Assembly (NCBI GenBank): GCA_033032865.1
Contig: JAWHQI010000019.1
Location: 13,310,001 to 13,374,000, forward strand
Source of the DNA: Dactylorhiza incarnata
Lineage: Eukaryota > Streptophyta > Magnoliopsida > Asparagales > Orchidaceae
Direction: 5' to 3'
DNA: 64,000 bases
This document shows positions 11,661 through 22,292 of this stretch, in pieces; position 1 is the first letter of the stretch; each line of letters starts with the position of its first letter. Position numbers and translations under genes: made by a program. The notes under the pieces are model-generated. The model was not told where the DNA came from. It searched no databases and saw nothing but the letters and a program-made list of their open reading frames with translations.

Positions 11661-12682
11661 TTATGCCAGGTTTTGTGTACCCCTCAAACAATATCATTTA
11701 TCTATATTTAAATTAAGTTATGGAGAGAGCAAAATTTATTAAGTTATTTTTCCTAAAGTTTCTTTTAAGTTAGAGTTCTTATAATTTTAATCTCATTTAG
11801 TTTGATATTTTCTACAATTTTGTTAGCTAATTAGTTATCTTGAGAAGTTCTAAGCTAAGAATTTTTCCTCTTTTCAAATTATCATTATAATTTAGGACTT
11901 AATTCCTCCTAGAATTTATTCTTAATTTACTTTTGGTCTAAATACAATTTTAGTTTAATTAAAAATTATATTAATGTCTTATAAAATATTTCTCATACTT
12001 TTGCTCTGGAATAGAAAAACCTCAAGTATGAGGGTATTTGGTAAGTAGTTTTTATATGAATTTTTAGTATAGATTTTAGTATTTATTTAATATGAATTTT
12101 TCTTTTTCATGTCAATTTTAGTTTATAAATAGTTCTTTTCTACAAATTAAATCTTATTTAGCATATTTGTAATTTTGTAGATTTTTGGGACAATTTGGTC
12201 AAAAATGTATGTCACGCCCTCGGTCACGCCCGCGACCAAGGCGTGTAATCTTAATGTCAGTCAAGTGTTACTGCCGCGTGATTTGAGCTCATCCACAACA
12301 AGTTACTCTCGTGTTCCATTACACGCCCTCGGCCACGCCCGTAACCAAGGGCGTGTCAACTTAAAGATCACTCTCAGCCGCTGTCGTATCCAGGTGGAGA
12401 TTCTGTGTAGAGTTGACATTAGTCACGCCCGTGTTCCTAGAGGTCACAACCATGAACCATCCTACGTGATCTCTGACTCCCGCCGCGCTACTAGACACAC
12501 CCACGCTGCATTTAATGAAGCTGCCCAAGTACACGGTCATGACCGAGAAGTCACGGGCGTGTAATTTCTGAATTTCTCCGTGCCATCAAGCAAGCCCCGC
12601 GCCATTGTCCCAGCTGAGCGGAATAATATTTACACGCCCTGGGTCACGGGCGTGACCGAGGGCGTGTAACTTGGAAATTTTT

Positions 12683-12690
12683 CTTATAAA
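12683..12690 (+). promoter_or_regulatory. TATA box of probable Athila LTR
   Basis: CTTATAAATTCC lies 20-30 bp after the last GGGCGTG palindrome and is followed by a GAGAGAGAGG leader-like stretch. This is the expected U3/R layout of an LTR promoter. Confidence 0.5.
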
Positions 12691-12774
12691 TTCCAGAGGT
12701 CTCCTTAAGTCTAGGGTTCAGAATTTTGGAGAGAGAGAGGTGATGCTAGAGCTTTTAGTTGTTGTTTTTTTAGA

Positions 12775-13290
12775 ATTGATATTACCAGTTCGGAACTGGC
12801 TATTCGCAATCCATCGCTATTCATAGTCCATAAATTTTATTTGTAGTTCAAAAATATATTTGCACCACACTCTTAACCCAAATAAGCGAAACACTTTGCT
12901 GATTTATTAAGTACTAGAAGCCTAGAAAAACATCTTAAAGACTAAAACAATTTAAAAACCTAGCAGGAAAATAAGTTAAATGACATGCATAGAGGAATTA
13001 ACTCTAAATCAAGTTAAATGACATGCAAACCTTCATTTAACCAGAAAGCTGACTACTTTTTTTGAGATTTTTGCTATATAATTTCCTTCTTTTTTGAAGG
13101 TGAATCTAAGAGGGGGAAAATGACGTGACCGATAGGACTATGACTAGGTTTAGGCAACGAGAGAGAGATGGAGAGGAGATTTTTTGATGGGGTGCGATTA
13201 GCAAGAATTGCATTGCGAATATAATTAGTATTTTTACAATTTTTGGGGTGCGAATAGCGAGAATTGGACTGCTAATATCAACTCTCTTTT
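12775..13290. mobile_element. Candidate MITE with ~45-bp imperfect terminal inverted repeats
   Basis: The left end (GAATTGATATTACCAGTTC, then GGCTATTCGCAATCC) matches the reverse complement of the right end (GTTGATATTAGCAGTCCAA, then CGCTATTCGCACCCC). A further direct copy of the inner motif (GGGGTGCGATTAGCAAGAA) lies at about 13,190. There is no coding capacity. No clear target-site duplication was found, so the superfamily is unknown. Confidence 0.45.
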
Positions 13291-13797
13291 TTCCTTACGC
13301 TCTCTCTCTCTCTCTCTTCAAGTAAATCTCAAGAGGATGACGTAAATCTCCTAGATTGGAGTCAATTCCAATAGTGGGGTTCAAAACGTAAAATAAGTTT
13401 TAGGCAATCGATTATAGATGAGAGTTCTGTCGGTTTTTCCTAAACTTAGTTGGGCATTTCTCTCTCTAGAGGCATGTTCAAGCTTTGGGAACCTCCACGA
13501 TCAAATAGTTTACTTAAAAGGAATTAGATTTATTTTTACCTTCTCTTGATTATTCTCATGTCGAGGTGATTTTAGATTGAGCACTAATCCCAAACCCTAA
13601 AAAATCAATTGATAAGATAATAATTTCCTGCTCGAAGTAGAAGTAATTAATGCGCCCAGAGGAATATGACCTTGGTATTTATAAAATATCTTATTCTATA
13701 GACGATAAGGTACACTTGCCTTCAACAGATATAGGTTTGGAGAATATCATCACAAAACCCTCGCTTTGCTTTCTCCAAACGAAAATTTTAAGCATCA
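13291..13797. other. Unassigned non-coding sequence left of the B pol
   Basis: CT microsatellite-like sequence (near 13,300) and AT-rich sequence with no convincing ORF. It ends AAGCATCA directly before AGTGC and the first B pol bases, so it is probably the edge of another inserted element, perhaps the end of the Athila-like LTR. Confidence 0.4.
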
Positions 13798-13835
13798 AGT
13801 GCACCGGTCCTTTTTGTGAAAAAGAAGAATGGAAG
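13798..13835 (+). pseudogene. Gypsy element B pol, fragment 1 (RT fingers)
   Basis: GCACCGGTCCTTTTTGTG and following bases encode [11 protein letters not shown], the invariant segment before the CIDYR motif of Ty3/gypsy reverse transcriptase. The frame stops exactly at GGAAG, the target duplication of solo LTR I, and resumes at 22,293 with SLCLCIDY. The short length is offset by this exact resumption. The rest of gag, protease and RT is not seen to the left in this window. Confidence 0.85.
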
Positions 13836-13938
13836 TGTGACATCCTAACTTTTATTGAGCCACTAGGACCCTAGATGACCCAATAAAACTGACTCGAACA
13901 CCCATAAGGTACCCTAGATGCTAGGAAGTGACACAAAA

Positions 13939-14690
13939 TAATATATTGAGCATACATACTATGAGTCGACTTCCGACAGCTGCAAAAGACTCATATAGTT
14001 GATATGAGTGCAATGGAACTCGTTTCATTCCCATCCAAGGTCATTTAGAGAAAAAGACCATTTTGAGTATCATAGCACATCACGATGACGCCATTTTAAT
14101 ATATCGAGCATACGTGCTCCCAATCGACTTCAGGCAGTTGCAATAGACTCGTATAGTCGATATAAGTGCAATGGAACTCATTTTGTTCCGATCCGAGGTC
14201 ATTTTGAGAAAATAACTATTTTGAGTATCGTGATGCGTCACGATGTAGCTATTTTAATATATTGAGCATACGTGCTATGAATTGACTTTCGTTAGTTGTA
14301 ATAGACTCGTATAGTCGATACGCATGCAACAGAACTCATTTCGGTCCAATCTGAGGTATTCTAGAGAAAATGACCATTTTGAGTATTGTATCACGTCACG
14401 ATGAGCCATTTAATATATTAAGCATACCTACTCTAAATCTACTTCTGACAGTTGTAATAGACTCGTATAGTCGATAAGAGTGTGATGGAACTCGTTTTAT
14501 TCCGATCCGAGACCATTTAAAGAAAATGACCAATTTGAGTATCATGTCGCGTCACGACGATACCGTTTTAGTATATTGAGCATACAAATCGGAATTGACC
14601 CCAGTCAGTTGCATTGGACTCGTATGGTCAATACGAGAGCAACATAATTTATTGCGCTCAATGCCAACATCATTTGGTCGAGTAAAACAA
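13939..14690 (+). repeat. 158-bp tandem satellite, about 4.7 copies
   Basis: The landmark ATATATTGAGCATAC recurs at 13,941, 14,099, 14,257, 14,413 and 14,571, spacings of 158, 158, 156 and 158 bp. Each unit also holds GACTCGTATAGTCGATA and TTGAGTAT...CACGTCACGATG. The units are visibly diverged. The array starts about 105 bp inside LTR I and stops about 115 bp before copia H. Confidence 0.93.
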
Positions 14691-14804
14691 ATATAACGCA
14701 TAAAAATATATGACATCTTAAAAAGCGTGAACGCTTGTGTTCGACCACGATGCATCAAGAATAGCTCGTCACTCGACGACTTGGACCTACATTGACCTTG
14801 AACC

Positions 14805-15370
14805 TGTTAAATTTTTGAAGTGGAAGGAGAAGTGGACTGGGTGGTCTGAGGAAGTCAGACTACAGTGATTATTAAGACCATGCGGTCTCTGCGGTCTCCC
14901 TCTTGCGATCTAGTCACGGTATTGGCCAAAGCTCAAGCAGGTGCCTTCTTGTGATCGCGCGATCTCCCCTTGTGTGGTCTGGTTGGTTCAGTTACTGTAT
15001 CTTCTTTAGGTCGGTGATGACATATGTGTAAGAACTATAAATAGAGGTGCAGGGCCCGTCATTTGTAATGAGAATTGTAAGAACTAAAGCTTCTATTGCT
15101 TTTGTCGGTCTCCGTTTTTGTGATCGTGCGATCAGGAAGTGGTTTGATCATTTGTTGTATTCGCAGGTCAGCAACCAGCAGTCAGCGATCTTCTTCCTTG
15201 ATGATTCTTCCCAGCTTTGAATAACCAGTTCGCCAGCGATCTTCTCTGTGCGTAGTGTTGTAGTTCTTGGGTTGTTTGCAGCAAGCTCAGCGGTCAGGTG
15301 ACCTTACGGTAAGGCGTTCTAGAGTTGCGATTAGGCGATAGCTTTTGCAATTCTGTTCTCTGTTCATTGG
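14805..15370 (+). mobile_element. Truncated 5' LTR of copia H
   Basis: It is collinear with 17,331 to about 17,890 in the right LTR, including GGGTGGTCTGAGGAA and the TATA box region. Homology stops at CTGTTCTCTGTTC, and the next bases encode the C-terminal integrase linker of copia pol. Confidence 0.85.
15036..15043 (+). promoter_or_regulatory. TATA box, copia H 5' LTR
   Basis: TATAAATA followed by GAGGTGCAGGGCCC. The same box and flank occur in the 3' LTR at 17,557-17,564. Confidence 0.65.
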
Positions 15371-17330
15371 TTATGATGACTGGAAGAAGGGTTGGAGATG
15401 CATGGATCCCAAGACACGAAGGTATGTGGTCTCAATGGATGTGGTATTCGATGAGCTGAATTCATACCAGGGTAGATCATTTGTGGAGCTATAAGAGAGC
15501 AGGTCAGACGGAGGGCAAAATGAAGCTGCTAAAGAAGTTATGGTGGAGTTGCATGTTTCACTAGGTACTCCAGTTGGTTCCAGCTCTGGGACAAGTGCTT
15601 CAGGTTCTGGAAGCGGAGGGAGCGATGCTCCAAGTGTGCCCAGAAGGAGAGCTAGTCAAGAAGAAGCAGCAGTAGAGTTGGATTAGGGTAAATCCCCGCG
15701 GAGGTCCAAGAGGACTTTTATTCCACCAACTCGATATACGGGGGGAACTTGCTGAACTTCGCCTCATGTTTCTTTGCTGGCTCCTTAGATGAGTGAGAGC
15801 CATCTTGCTTTGAAAACACTACTGGAGTCAAGGAGTGGGAATATGCCATGAATGAGGAGATGTCTGCCCTTAAGAAGAATGAGACTTAGAATCTTATGCC
15901 CAAGATTAATGGCATTACACTTGTGACGTGCAAGTGGGTTTATAAGCTGAAGAAGAGGGTTGATGGTAGCATTGAGCGGTATAAGGCTTGCCTTGTAGCT
16001 CGAGGTTTCTCTCAATAGTATGATGAAGACTATGAATAGACATTTAGTCTTGTTGCAAAGATGACTTCGGTTCGGGTGGTGATAGCGTTGGTAGCTTGTC
16101 AAGGATGGAAGATTTGGCAACTTGACGTGAAGAATATTTTTCTTTATGGCGAGATTGACAAGGATATCTTTATGGTGCAGCCACCTGGCTATGTTTCTGA
16201 AGTTCATCTAGGACACATCTGCAAGCTCAAGAAGGCTCTTTACAGCTTGAAGCAAGCGCCTCAGGTGTAATATTGGAAGATCGCAAAATACCTCCAATTC
16301 TGCGAATATTTTGCTTCGGATTCTGATTTAAGCCTATTTGTAAAGAAGGCGGGGGAGTTGTAAGTCTTGGTGTTGTTGTACGTGGATGACATGATCATCA
16401 CGGGGAACTCTAAAGAGGAGGTAGCTATGCTCTGGGCTGAGCTAGCTATCAGGTTTGAGATGAAGGATTTGGATAAGCTCCACCATTTCCTTGGACTTGA
16501 GGTGGAGAGGAAAGAGAGCAGTGTGCTCGTTTCCCAGAAGGGCTATGCAGAATGGATTGCAAAGCGATTCGACATGGGAGAGGGGAAGAGTATCTCTACT
16601 CCACTGGAGGTTGGTTTGAAGCTTCGACGGGATAAGGGAAGGGTTCTTTCTGATCCCTTGGTGTACCTGGCTTTCATTGGAAGTCTAATTTATCTGATGA
16701 TTACAAGGTCAGATATTGCTTATGTCGTGGGCGGAGTAAATCGATATATGGTGAAGCCGCAAAAACCTCATCTAGTAGCAACAAGGAGCTTCTGAAGTAT
16801 GTGAATTCCACCTCTGATATGGGTCTCTTTTATGGGAGGGACTCAAGCTTTTGTCTTTATGACTTGCTGATTATGGAGGAGATTCAGATGATCAGAAGTC
16901 GACTTCTGGTTATGTATTTATGTCTTGCTCTGCAACTATCTCGTGGTGCAGCAAGAAGCAAGATTAGATGACTGTCTCAACTACAGAAGCGGAATACAAG
17001 GCTTCGGCCTTGGCAGCTCAGGAAGTCATCTGGCTTAGGAGGCTAGTGGGATACATCCATGAGGAGGTGCGAGGTCCTAATCTGCTTTGTTGTGACAATG
17101 AGAGTGCCCTTTAACTGGTTAATAATCATGTTTTTCATGCACGGACCAAGCCCATCGAGATCGAGCATCACTTCGTTTGGGAGAAGGTGTTGAAGGGATA
17201 TTTGATGGTTGAATATGTGCGGAGCGAGCACAATGTCGCAGACATCTTCACGAAGCCACTGTTGAAGGGACCTTTTGGTCGGTTACGAAGTTTACTTGGG
17301 TTGACTTCCACTTCCCACTTCAAGGGGGAG
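15371..17330 (+). pseudogene. Copia H pol remnant (integrase tail, RT, RNase H)
   Basis: It begins with the linker KGWRCMDPKTRRYVVS (about 15,390), followed by the conserved TFIPPTRY region. RT then reads CKWVYKLKKR (15,930), WQLDVKNIFLYGE (16,110), LKKALYSLKQAP (16,225) and the catalytic LLYVDDMIITG (16,370). The first residues expected as D-AFL/H-G read KNIF here. RNase H shows SWCSKKQ, STTEAEYKA and VADIFTKPL (to about 17,260). Many in-frame stops (for example near 15,480, 15,760, 15,890, 16,018, 16,268, 16,965 and 17,113) and at least one frameshift make it non-functional. It served the copying of H before decay. Confidence 0.9.
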
Positions 17331-18236
17331 TGTTAAATTTTTGAAGTGAAACTGGACTGGGTGGTCTGAGGAAATCAGAACGCAGTGATCACTGAGACCG
17401 CGCAGTCTCCACGGTCTCCCTCTTGCAATCTAGTCGTTGTATTGGCCAAAGCTCAAGCAGGTACCTTCTTGTGATCGTGTGATCTCACCTTGTGCATTCT
17501 GGTTGGGGCGGATATTGTACCTCCTTTGGGGCGATGACATCATCTATATGTTTGCCTATAAATAGAGGTGCAGGGCCCATCATTTGTAACAAGAACTGTA
17601 AGAACTAAAGCTTGGGTTGTTTTTGTCGGTCTCCATTTTGAGATCGTGCGGTCAGGAAGTGGTTTGATCAATTGTTGTGTTCGCAGGTCAGCGGCCAGCA
17701 GTCAGCGATCTTCTTCCTTGGTAATTCTTCCCAGCTTTGAATAACCAGTTCGCCAGCGATCTTCTCTGTGTGGACTGTGTTGCAGTTCATGGGCTGTTCG
17801 CAGTAAGCTCAGTGGTCAGGCGACCTTGCAGTCAAGCGATTTAGAGTTGTGTTCAGGCGACAACTTTTGCAGTTTTGTTCTCTATTCGCGTGCAGCTTCT
17901 GTGATTATGCGACCCTGCGGTAAGGTGATCAAGAAGTGCAGACATGTTGTTTTCTCAGCAGTTCAATAAGTCAGTGGTTCGTGAAGTCTGAGGTGGCAGT
18001 CTGGCATATAGCAGGTTGACGACCTGTGTTGTTCGTGCGGTCTCAATGGCAGTCGTGATGTCTGATTCGCTCAATGGTCTCTGGCAGTCTCAGTTCTTGT
18101 TGTTCGCCAGTTGCTTGATTGTCTCTATTTTCTCTCCATCTTGTATTCTGATAAATCAGGTCTTGCCATGTATGTCTCGAATTGTGAAGGAGATGGATTA
18201 ATACAAGATTCTTGTCTTTCTATTGTGCTGGTTACT
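17331..18236 (+). mobile_element. 3' LTR of copia H
   Basis: It starts TGTTAAATTTTTGAAG right after the purine tract and contains TATAAATA at 17,557. It extends beyond the region shared with the truncated left LTR, so its own end is inferred only from the return of LTR I-like sequence near TGGAATGG (18,242). Confidence 0.75.
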
Positions 18237-18630
18237 TAACCTGGAATGGTTGTAGTGTTCCTTCGCCTATGGGACCAACCCTAGTGTTGATTTTGGTCAA
18301 ACCTCTCTAATAGGCTTGATTTTTGGATTAGTCTAAATACCCTCCACTAATGCCCAACCAAGCAACCCACCATAGGCCCAATCCTAGCCTAAATAGGTTC
18401 TGGTTTTGGTGCACTAATGGCTTAAGGAGAGAGAAATCTAAGCACACACACTCTCCCACCCCCCATGTCTAAATAGCCTATCCTAGGCCCTCATAGGAGG
18501 TACTACCCTCCACTCAAAGGCTGTCACCTCACCACCTATCCCACCATGGATGCGTTAAACATTAACCCAAACCCTCTCGAGCTAACTTGGCTGAGAAGGA
18601 AGAGAGGAGTGTGTGGATCTACCCTCCCTC

Positions 18631-18638
18631 TATATAAG
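18631..18638 (+). promoter_or_regulatory. TATA box of solo LTR I
   Basis: TATATAAG preceded by CCTCCCTC and followed within 10-50 bp by a C-rich and CA-repeat stretch (18,645-18,682). The downstream GC-rich sequence looks like an untranslated leader. It fits the U3/R junction of the LTR. Confidence 0.55.
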
Positions 18639-18644
18639 ACCACC

Positions 18645-18682
18645 TCCCCCCACCCCCACCCCCACCCCCCCCACACACACAC
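18645..18682 (+). repeat. C-rich/CA simple repeat
   Basis: A run of CCACCCC units passes into CACACACACAC. It is low-complexity sequence directly downstream of the LTR I TATA box. Confidence 0.8.
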
Positions 18683-20605
18683 CATCTAGACCACCCCTCT
18701 ACCAAGCTCAAACGAGCCAGCCACTCCCATGTCGGAGCTCCATCTAGTCAGAGAAAGAAGCCGAGATCCACCTCCACCACCTCCCTTGTCAAATAACAAG
18801 GAGGCACCCGAAGGCCCTTAATAGAGGTGGAACCCTCTCCTTCCCTCCCTCCGCATCTTTTGGACGACCTGCCTGCGGGCTCCGGCCGCCGGAGTGCCAT
18901 CACGGCACCACCAGCTCGGGTTGAGCTTAAAGGTTGACCGAGTAGGGTGAGCATCCCACCTCTCCCTAGAGAGGCCGGGAGGTTGTTCCTTGCCGGAGAG
19001 GGGTCAGTGACCCTCTCTAGGAGGAGATGAGGTGGTGGCACCGCAGAAGAAAGGAGCTCTGGCGATGATCTATGCGGCTTGTGCTCTAAAAGTAGAGCTC
19101 TGGCAGTCGCCGCTGGCGCCAGGCCACCGGAACACCACCAAAAGACGTGCTAGCCCATGGGGAGTTGGTCGGTGCGGTGACGCGGCAAGCCGGCATCCCG
19201 GTGGCGGTGGAGAAGCCCTGAATGCTTCCTCCGATGGGATACTACAGCTACCATCCGATTGAGTTAAGATCAGACGGTGTTGATGAATAGCTCCCACAGT
19301 GGATCCATGCTAGATCTGCTACGTGGGGCTCAAATGTCGCGCTTCCGGCTCAATCTCATCCGCGGAAATCAGTTTTGGATCTGCTATCCGCACCCCATTT
19401 CTTAAAGGGGACTTCTTTAATTTTCTGGACTTGATAGGCAGATCAAATGACGAAAGTTTGAACATGAAAAATATTCCTATTGGAATGGGATATGATCTGT
19501 AAAAATGTGAGATTTTTTTAAAATGATTTGGTATTTTAATTAATTAAAACATAATGTTTTCTCTATTTTTGATTTATTAGAGGGTTGTAAACCAAATAGA
19601 AAATTAAGAGAGAATTCATGAGGACTTTCAGGTCTTTCTTACATCCTCTGATTTTATGTGAAGGATTTTTATAATCATCTTCTATTTTTAATGATTTAAA
19701 TAAATCAGCTCTTTTCAATATAAAAATTCCTGAGGAACATTTGTTTGATTAAAACTACTTGATATTTTATGTTGTGTTGGTTATAGGAAGACACAGCCCT
19801 TGAAAAATAATCATATTTTATTATGTTTTACAAATATTTTTTAAATATTTAAATAAGGAAGAAATGAGTGGTTTAAAAATATCAGAGGCTTTTAATCTTG
19901 GTATAAAAATCTAAGAAAATGTCTGGATGACAGTCGGACTAGTGACCAGCCATTAAAAATTTTTGGTGAATTATTGAAAAGATTATCTTATTTTGGGAAA
20001 TTAATTTGTGGTTTGTTCCTTATTCTAAATATTCTAGAGAGCTCCGGATTGATGAAATAAGTCTGATAAAATTATGGAAGCCTCTTTATATTAGTATAAA
20101 CACTCAATCAAAATTTGAAAATTTTTGGATTAACAATAGTATTTTGGGTAACATAATGTAAGGGTTTATTCTAGGCGAATAGTTTATGAGAGGCCAAAAC
20201 AAGCTCAAAATGATTTGAGAATATTATGGGGATTACGCTAGGTTTAATCCAACCTCTGGTTTAAGTTTTATAATTTTTTGACTCTTTTTAGAATCGATTT
20301 AATAAAAGAGATTTAAATTGGAAGAATTAATGTTGGACGTATTATATGAACTTGATTCACTCTGATGCAAGCAATTGAGGTTAAAAGATCTTGTGTTAAA
20401 CTTCTTGCGGAGATTTGGAGTCTTAATGTTTAATTTGTGTGTTTATAATAAAGAGGCTTGGTATTATAAGAAGTCTCTAACAGATCGACACAAATTAGAT
20501 AAGCCACCCTAAAAGGTGAAACTAAAGTAAGTATCAGACTCAAATAAACAGGCAGACTCTAATATGGTAAAAATACGAAGAACTCGACGTAGAATTGTAA
20601 AACTC

Positions 20606-20776
20606 ACCTCCATGGAATGGAGATGCCTCCACTGAACGGAGATGCCTCCTTGGAACGGAGTTGTGTCTTATGAATAGAGACGCCTCTTATGAATAGAGAC
20701 GCCTCGTATGAACAGAGATGCCTCTTATGAACAGAGATGCCTCCTTGGAATAGAGTTGCCTCTTTGAAACGGAGAG
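20606..20776 (+). repeat. 19-bp minisatellite, nine copies
   Basis: Nine consecutive 19-bp units with consensus GCCTC(C/T)(A/T)TGGAA(C/T)(A/G)GAGA(T/C) lie head to tail inside solo LTR I. The fourth unit starts GTGTC. Units differ by a few bases each. Confidence 0.9.
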
Positions 20777-22251
20777 GAGAACTAAACTTGCCTCCTTAAA
20801 TGGAGAGGGAACTGCAGAACTAAACTATTTCTTATTCTGTTCTTTTATTCAGAATTTCAGTTACTGCACTTCATCTCAATACTACTCTTAATTCAATTTA
20901 GTATTTATTTACTGTAGTTCATTTAAGTATTTCAAATTTTGTACTTTATTTACAGCAGTATTTCATTGCCGCACTTAATTACTGCAATTACTAAAGCTTT
21001 CATTTGTGTAGCTTTATTTCGAGTCCCGTTCTGATAAGCAACTTAACTAGTTGAGCATAATTAGGGATAATTTGGAGATGAGTTATTCCTCCAAGGCTAG
21101 CCCTAAGTAAAAGGCTTCCTCGATCGCTATGCTCCTTGTCTAAATTTGAGCTGTACAATCAAGCTATGCGGTCGCCTGCCCAAATTATTTCATGTCGAGT
21201 AGGGCAAGCCACTGCAGATCCGAAAGGTGCTAGTTGTTTACTTTATTGAAATGCTTGTAAATTTCTTGCGGTGAAAAGCGGCGGGTCGGTCATGGTCATA
21301 GACCATTCGTACTCGTACGGGAAGGTTAACGACTCTAGGCACTAGGGAGAAGCGTACCCTAGGAGCTTGGACATGTTTAATGACCCGTCGGGTTCCTCCG
21401 CTAGTTAGCCGAATTTTGTTATCGGCGGATGTCGCTCACATCCAGGAGTACGTCAGGTTGTACATTGGAGCCTAGGTAGTGCGGTGCGACCACACCCAAA
21501 ATTGGAAGCACCGGCCACTATCATTGACGACCACATCAGTGAGGCCCGCAGGGTTCGCTACCTTACTGGAAGAGAAGTGGTCAAACTATGTCGACATAGG
21601 GTATTGTTACAGGTGGTGAACACATGCATGATTGTGCGCTAGTTGGTTGAGCTTTATAAATAACTGTGTACTACTGCATTTCTGTTATTGCTGCTATATC
21701 TATCGTTCAGCTTGCTCCTAGCTTATTTCCTGATTATATATTTATTTACTGCTGCTAACATTGTTGCTTCGGCTATTGTTGTTTGTTAGAGGTTCACTCT
21801 CATCCCCAAGCCTTTGGGATCTTGAGGAGGGGTGGGAACCACTAGTTGTTATGACTAACGTGTCATCATAAACTCTTGTTTGGGGATGGGTCAGCGCGAG
21901 GTCCAACCAGAGCATGATGGATTACCAGATATGGAGCCAGTGTGAGTAGATGCGACTCTCGCCTCCTGAATTTAGAGATATGAGATTTTAGAGCAAAGTG
22001 GGAGTGGAAGATTTTGTACTTTGTTGTAGCCCAGTCGGGCAAGATGTACAAATGTATGGCTACGACCATTTGATGAAATATATATGTTTACTGAGTTTGC
22101 TTCTGCATGTGAATTGATCTGATGTGATGATGTTCCTTGTCCTAACAAGACGATCATTCTACGCTTGGAAAGTGGGTACGTCACCGCTTGGAAAGCGGAG
22201 GGTGGCTATCTTTGGTAGTAAGACCCCCTTCCCTTGACCCGTTTTTTTTTC

Positions 22252-22253
<2 letters not shown>

Positions 22254-22286
<33 letters not shown>
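22254..22286 (+). repeat. Run of 33 guanines
   Basis: An uninterrupted G33 tract lies six bases before the end of solo LTR I, preceded by a T-run. The LTR J counterpart has only a GGGG at this position. It could be real expansion or an assembly/sequencing artefact. Confidence 0.85.
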
Positions 22287-22292
22287 CTTACA

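Larger units (their letters stand above)
10748..12774 (+). mobile_element. Probable 3' LTR of the Athila-like element
   Basis: It starts TGTAAATATAG just after the purine-rich tract. It contains the ~95-bp shared module (10,889-10,985), a degenerate GAGGATAAAAT repeat (11,370-11,660), an AT-rich stretch, and a CACGCCC/GGGCGTG palindrome cluster (12,210-12,665) followed by a TATAAATT box. That U3-like order supports an LTR. The right end is not fixed; it may run to 13,797, interrupted by the candidate MITE. Confidence 0.5.
14805..18236 (+). mobile_element. Copia element H, internally deleted
   Basis: LTRs starting TGTTAAATTTTTGAAG lie at 14,805 and 17,331. The left LTR matches the right only to about 15,370, where it joins pol directly. 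The end of the left LTR, the PBS, gag, protease and most of integrase are therefore missing. A purine tract, CAAGGGGGAG (17,321-17,330), precedes the 3' LTR. The 3' end near 18,236 is approximate; GAACC before the left LTR and TAACC near 18,237 could be a decayed target duplication. Confidence 0.85.
13836..22292 (+). mobile_element. Solo LTR I of a Tekay-like gypsy element, ~5 kb, carrying copia H
   Basis: It begins TGTGACATCC and ends CTTACA, with GGAAG duplicated on both sides (13,831-13,835 and 22,293-22,297). Both flanks are B reverse transcriptase, and no PBS, polypurine tract or internal region lies between, so this is a single LTR left by LTR-LTR recombination. Removing copia H (14,805 to about 18,236) leaves about 5 kb, very long for an LTR. 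It holds a 158-bp satellite array, a TATA box (18,631), a GC-rich leader-like stretch, an AT-rich middle and a 19-bp minisatellite. The end resembles LTR J. Short frames inside (18,016; 18,748; 19,032; 21,866) lack domains and are not called. Confidence 0.85.

Noticed and set aside
12205..12564. 119-codon plus-strand frame
   Set aside because: It spans the CACGCCC palindrome cluster in a probable LTR and shows no domain; the open frame is explained by GC-rich repeats.
13939..14690. Regular repeats considered as a CRISPR array
   Set aside because: The 158-bp units are contiguous satellite copies, not short repeats with unique spacers, and the DNA is plant nuclear.
18748..19297. Overlapping GC-rich frames on both strands
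   Set aside because: They overlap each other on opposite strands in the leader-like part of solo LTR I with no recognisable motif.
20580..22250. Considered as part of element B (5' LTR or gag)
   Set aside because: The GGAAG duplications and resumed RT frame show it belongs to inserted LTR I.
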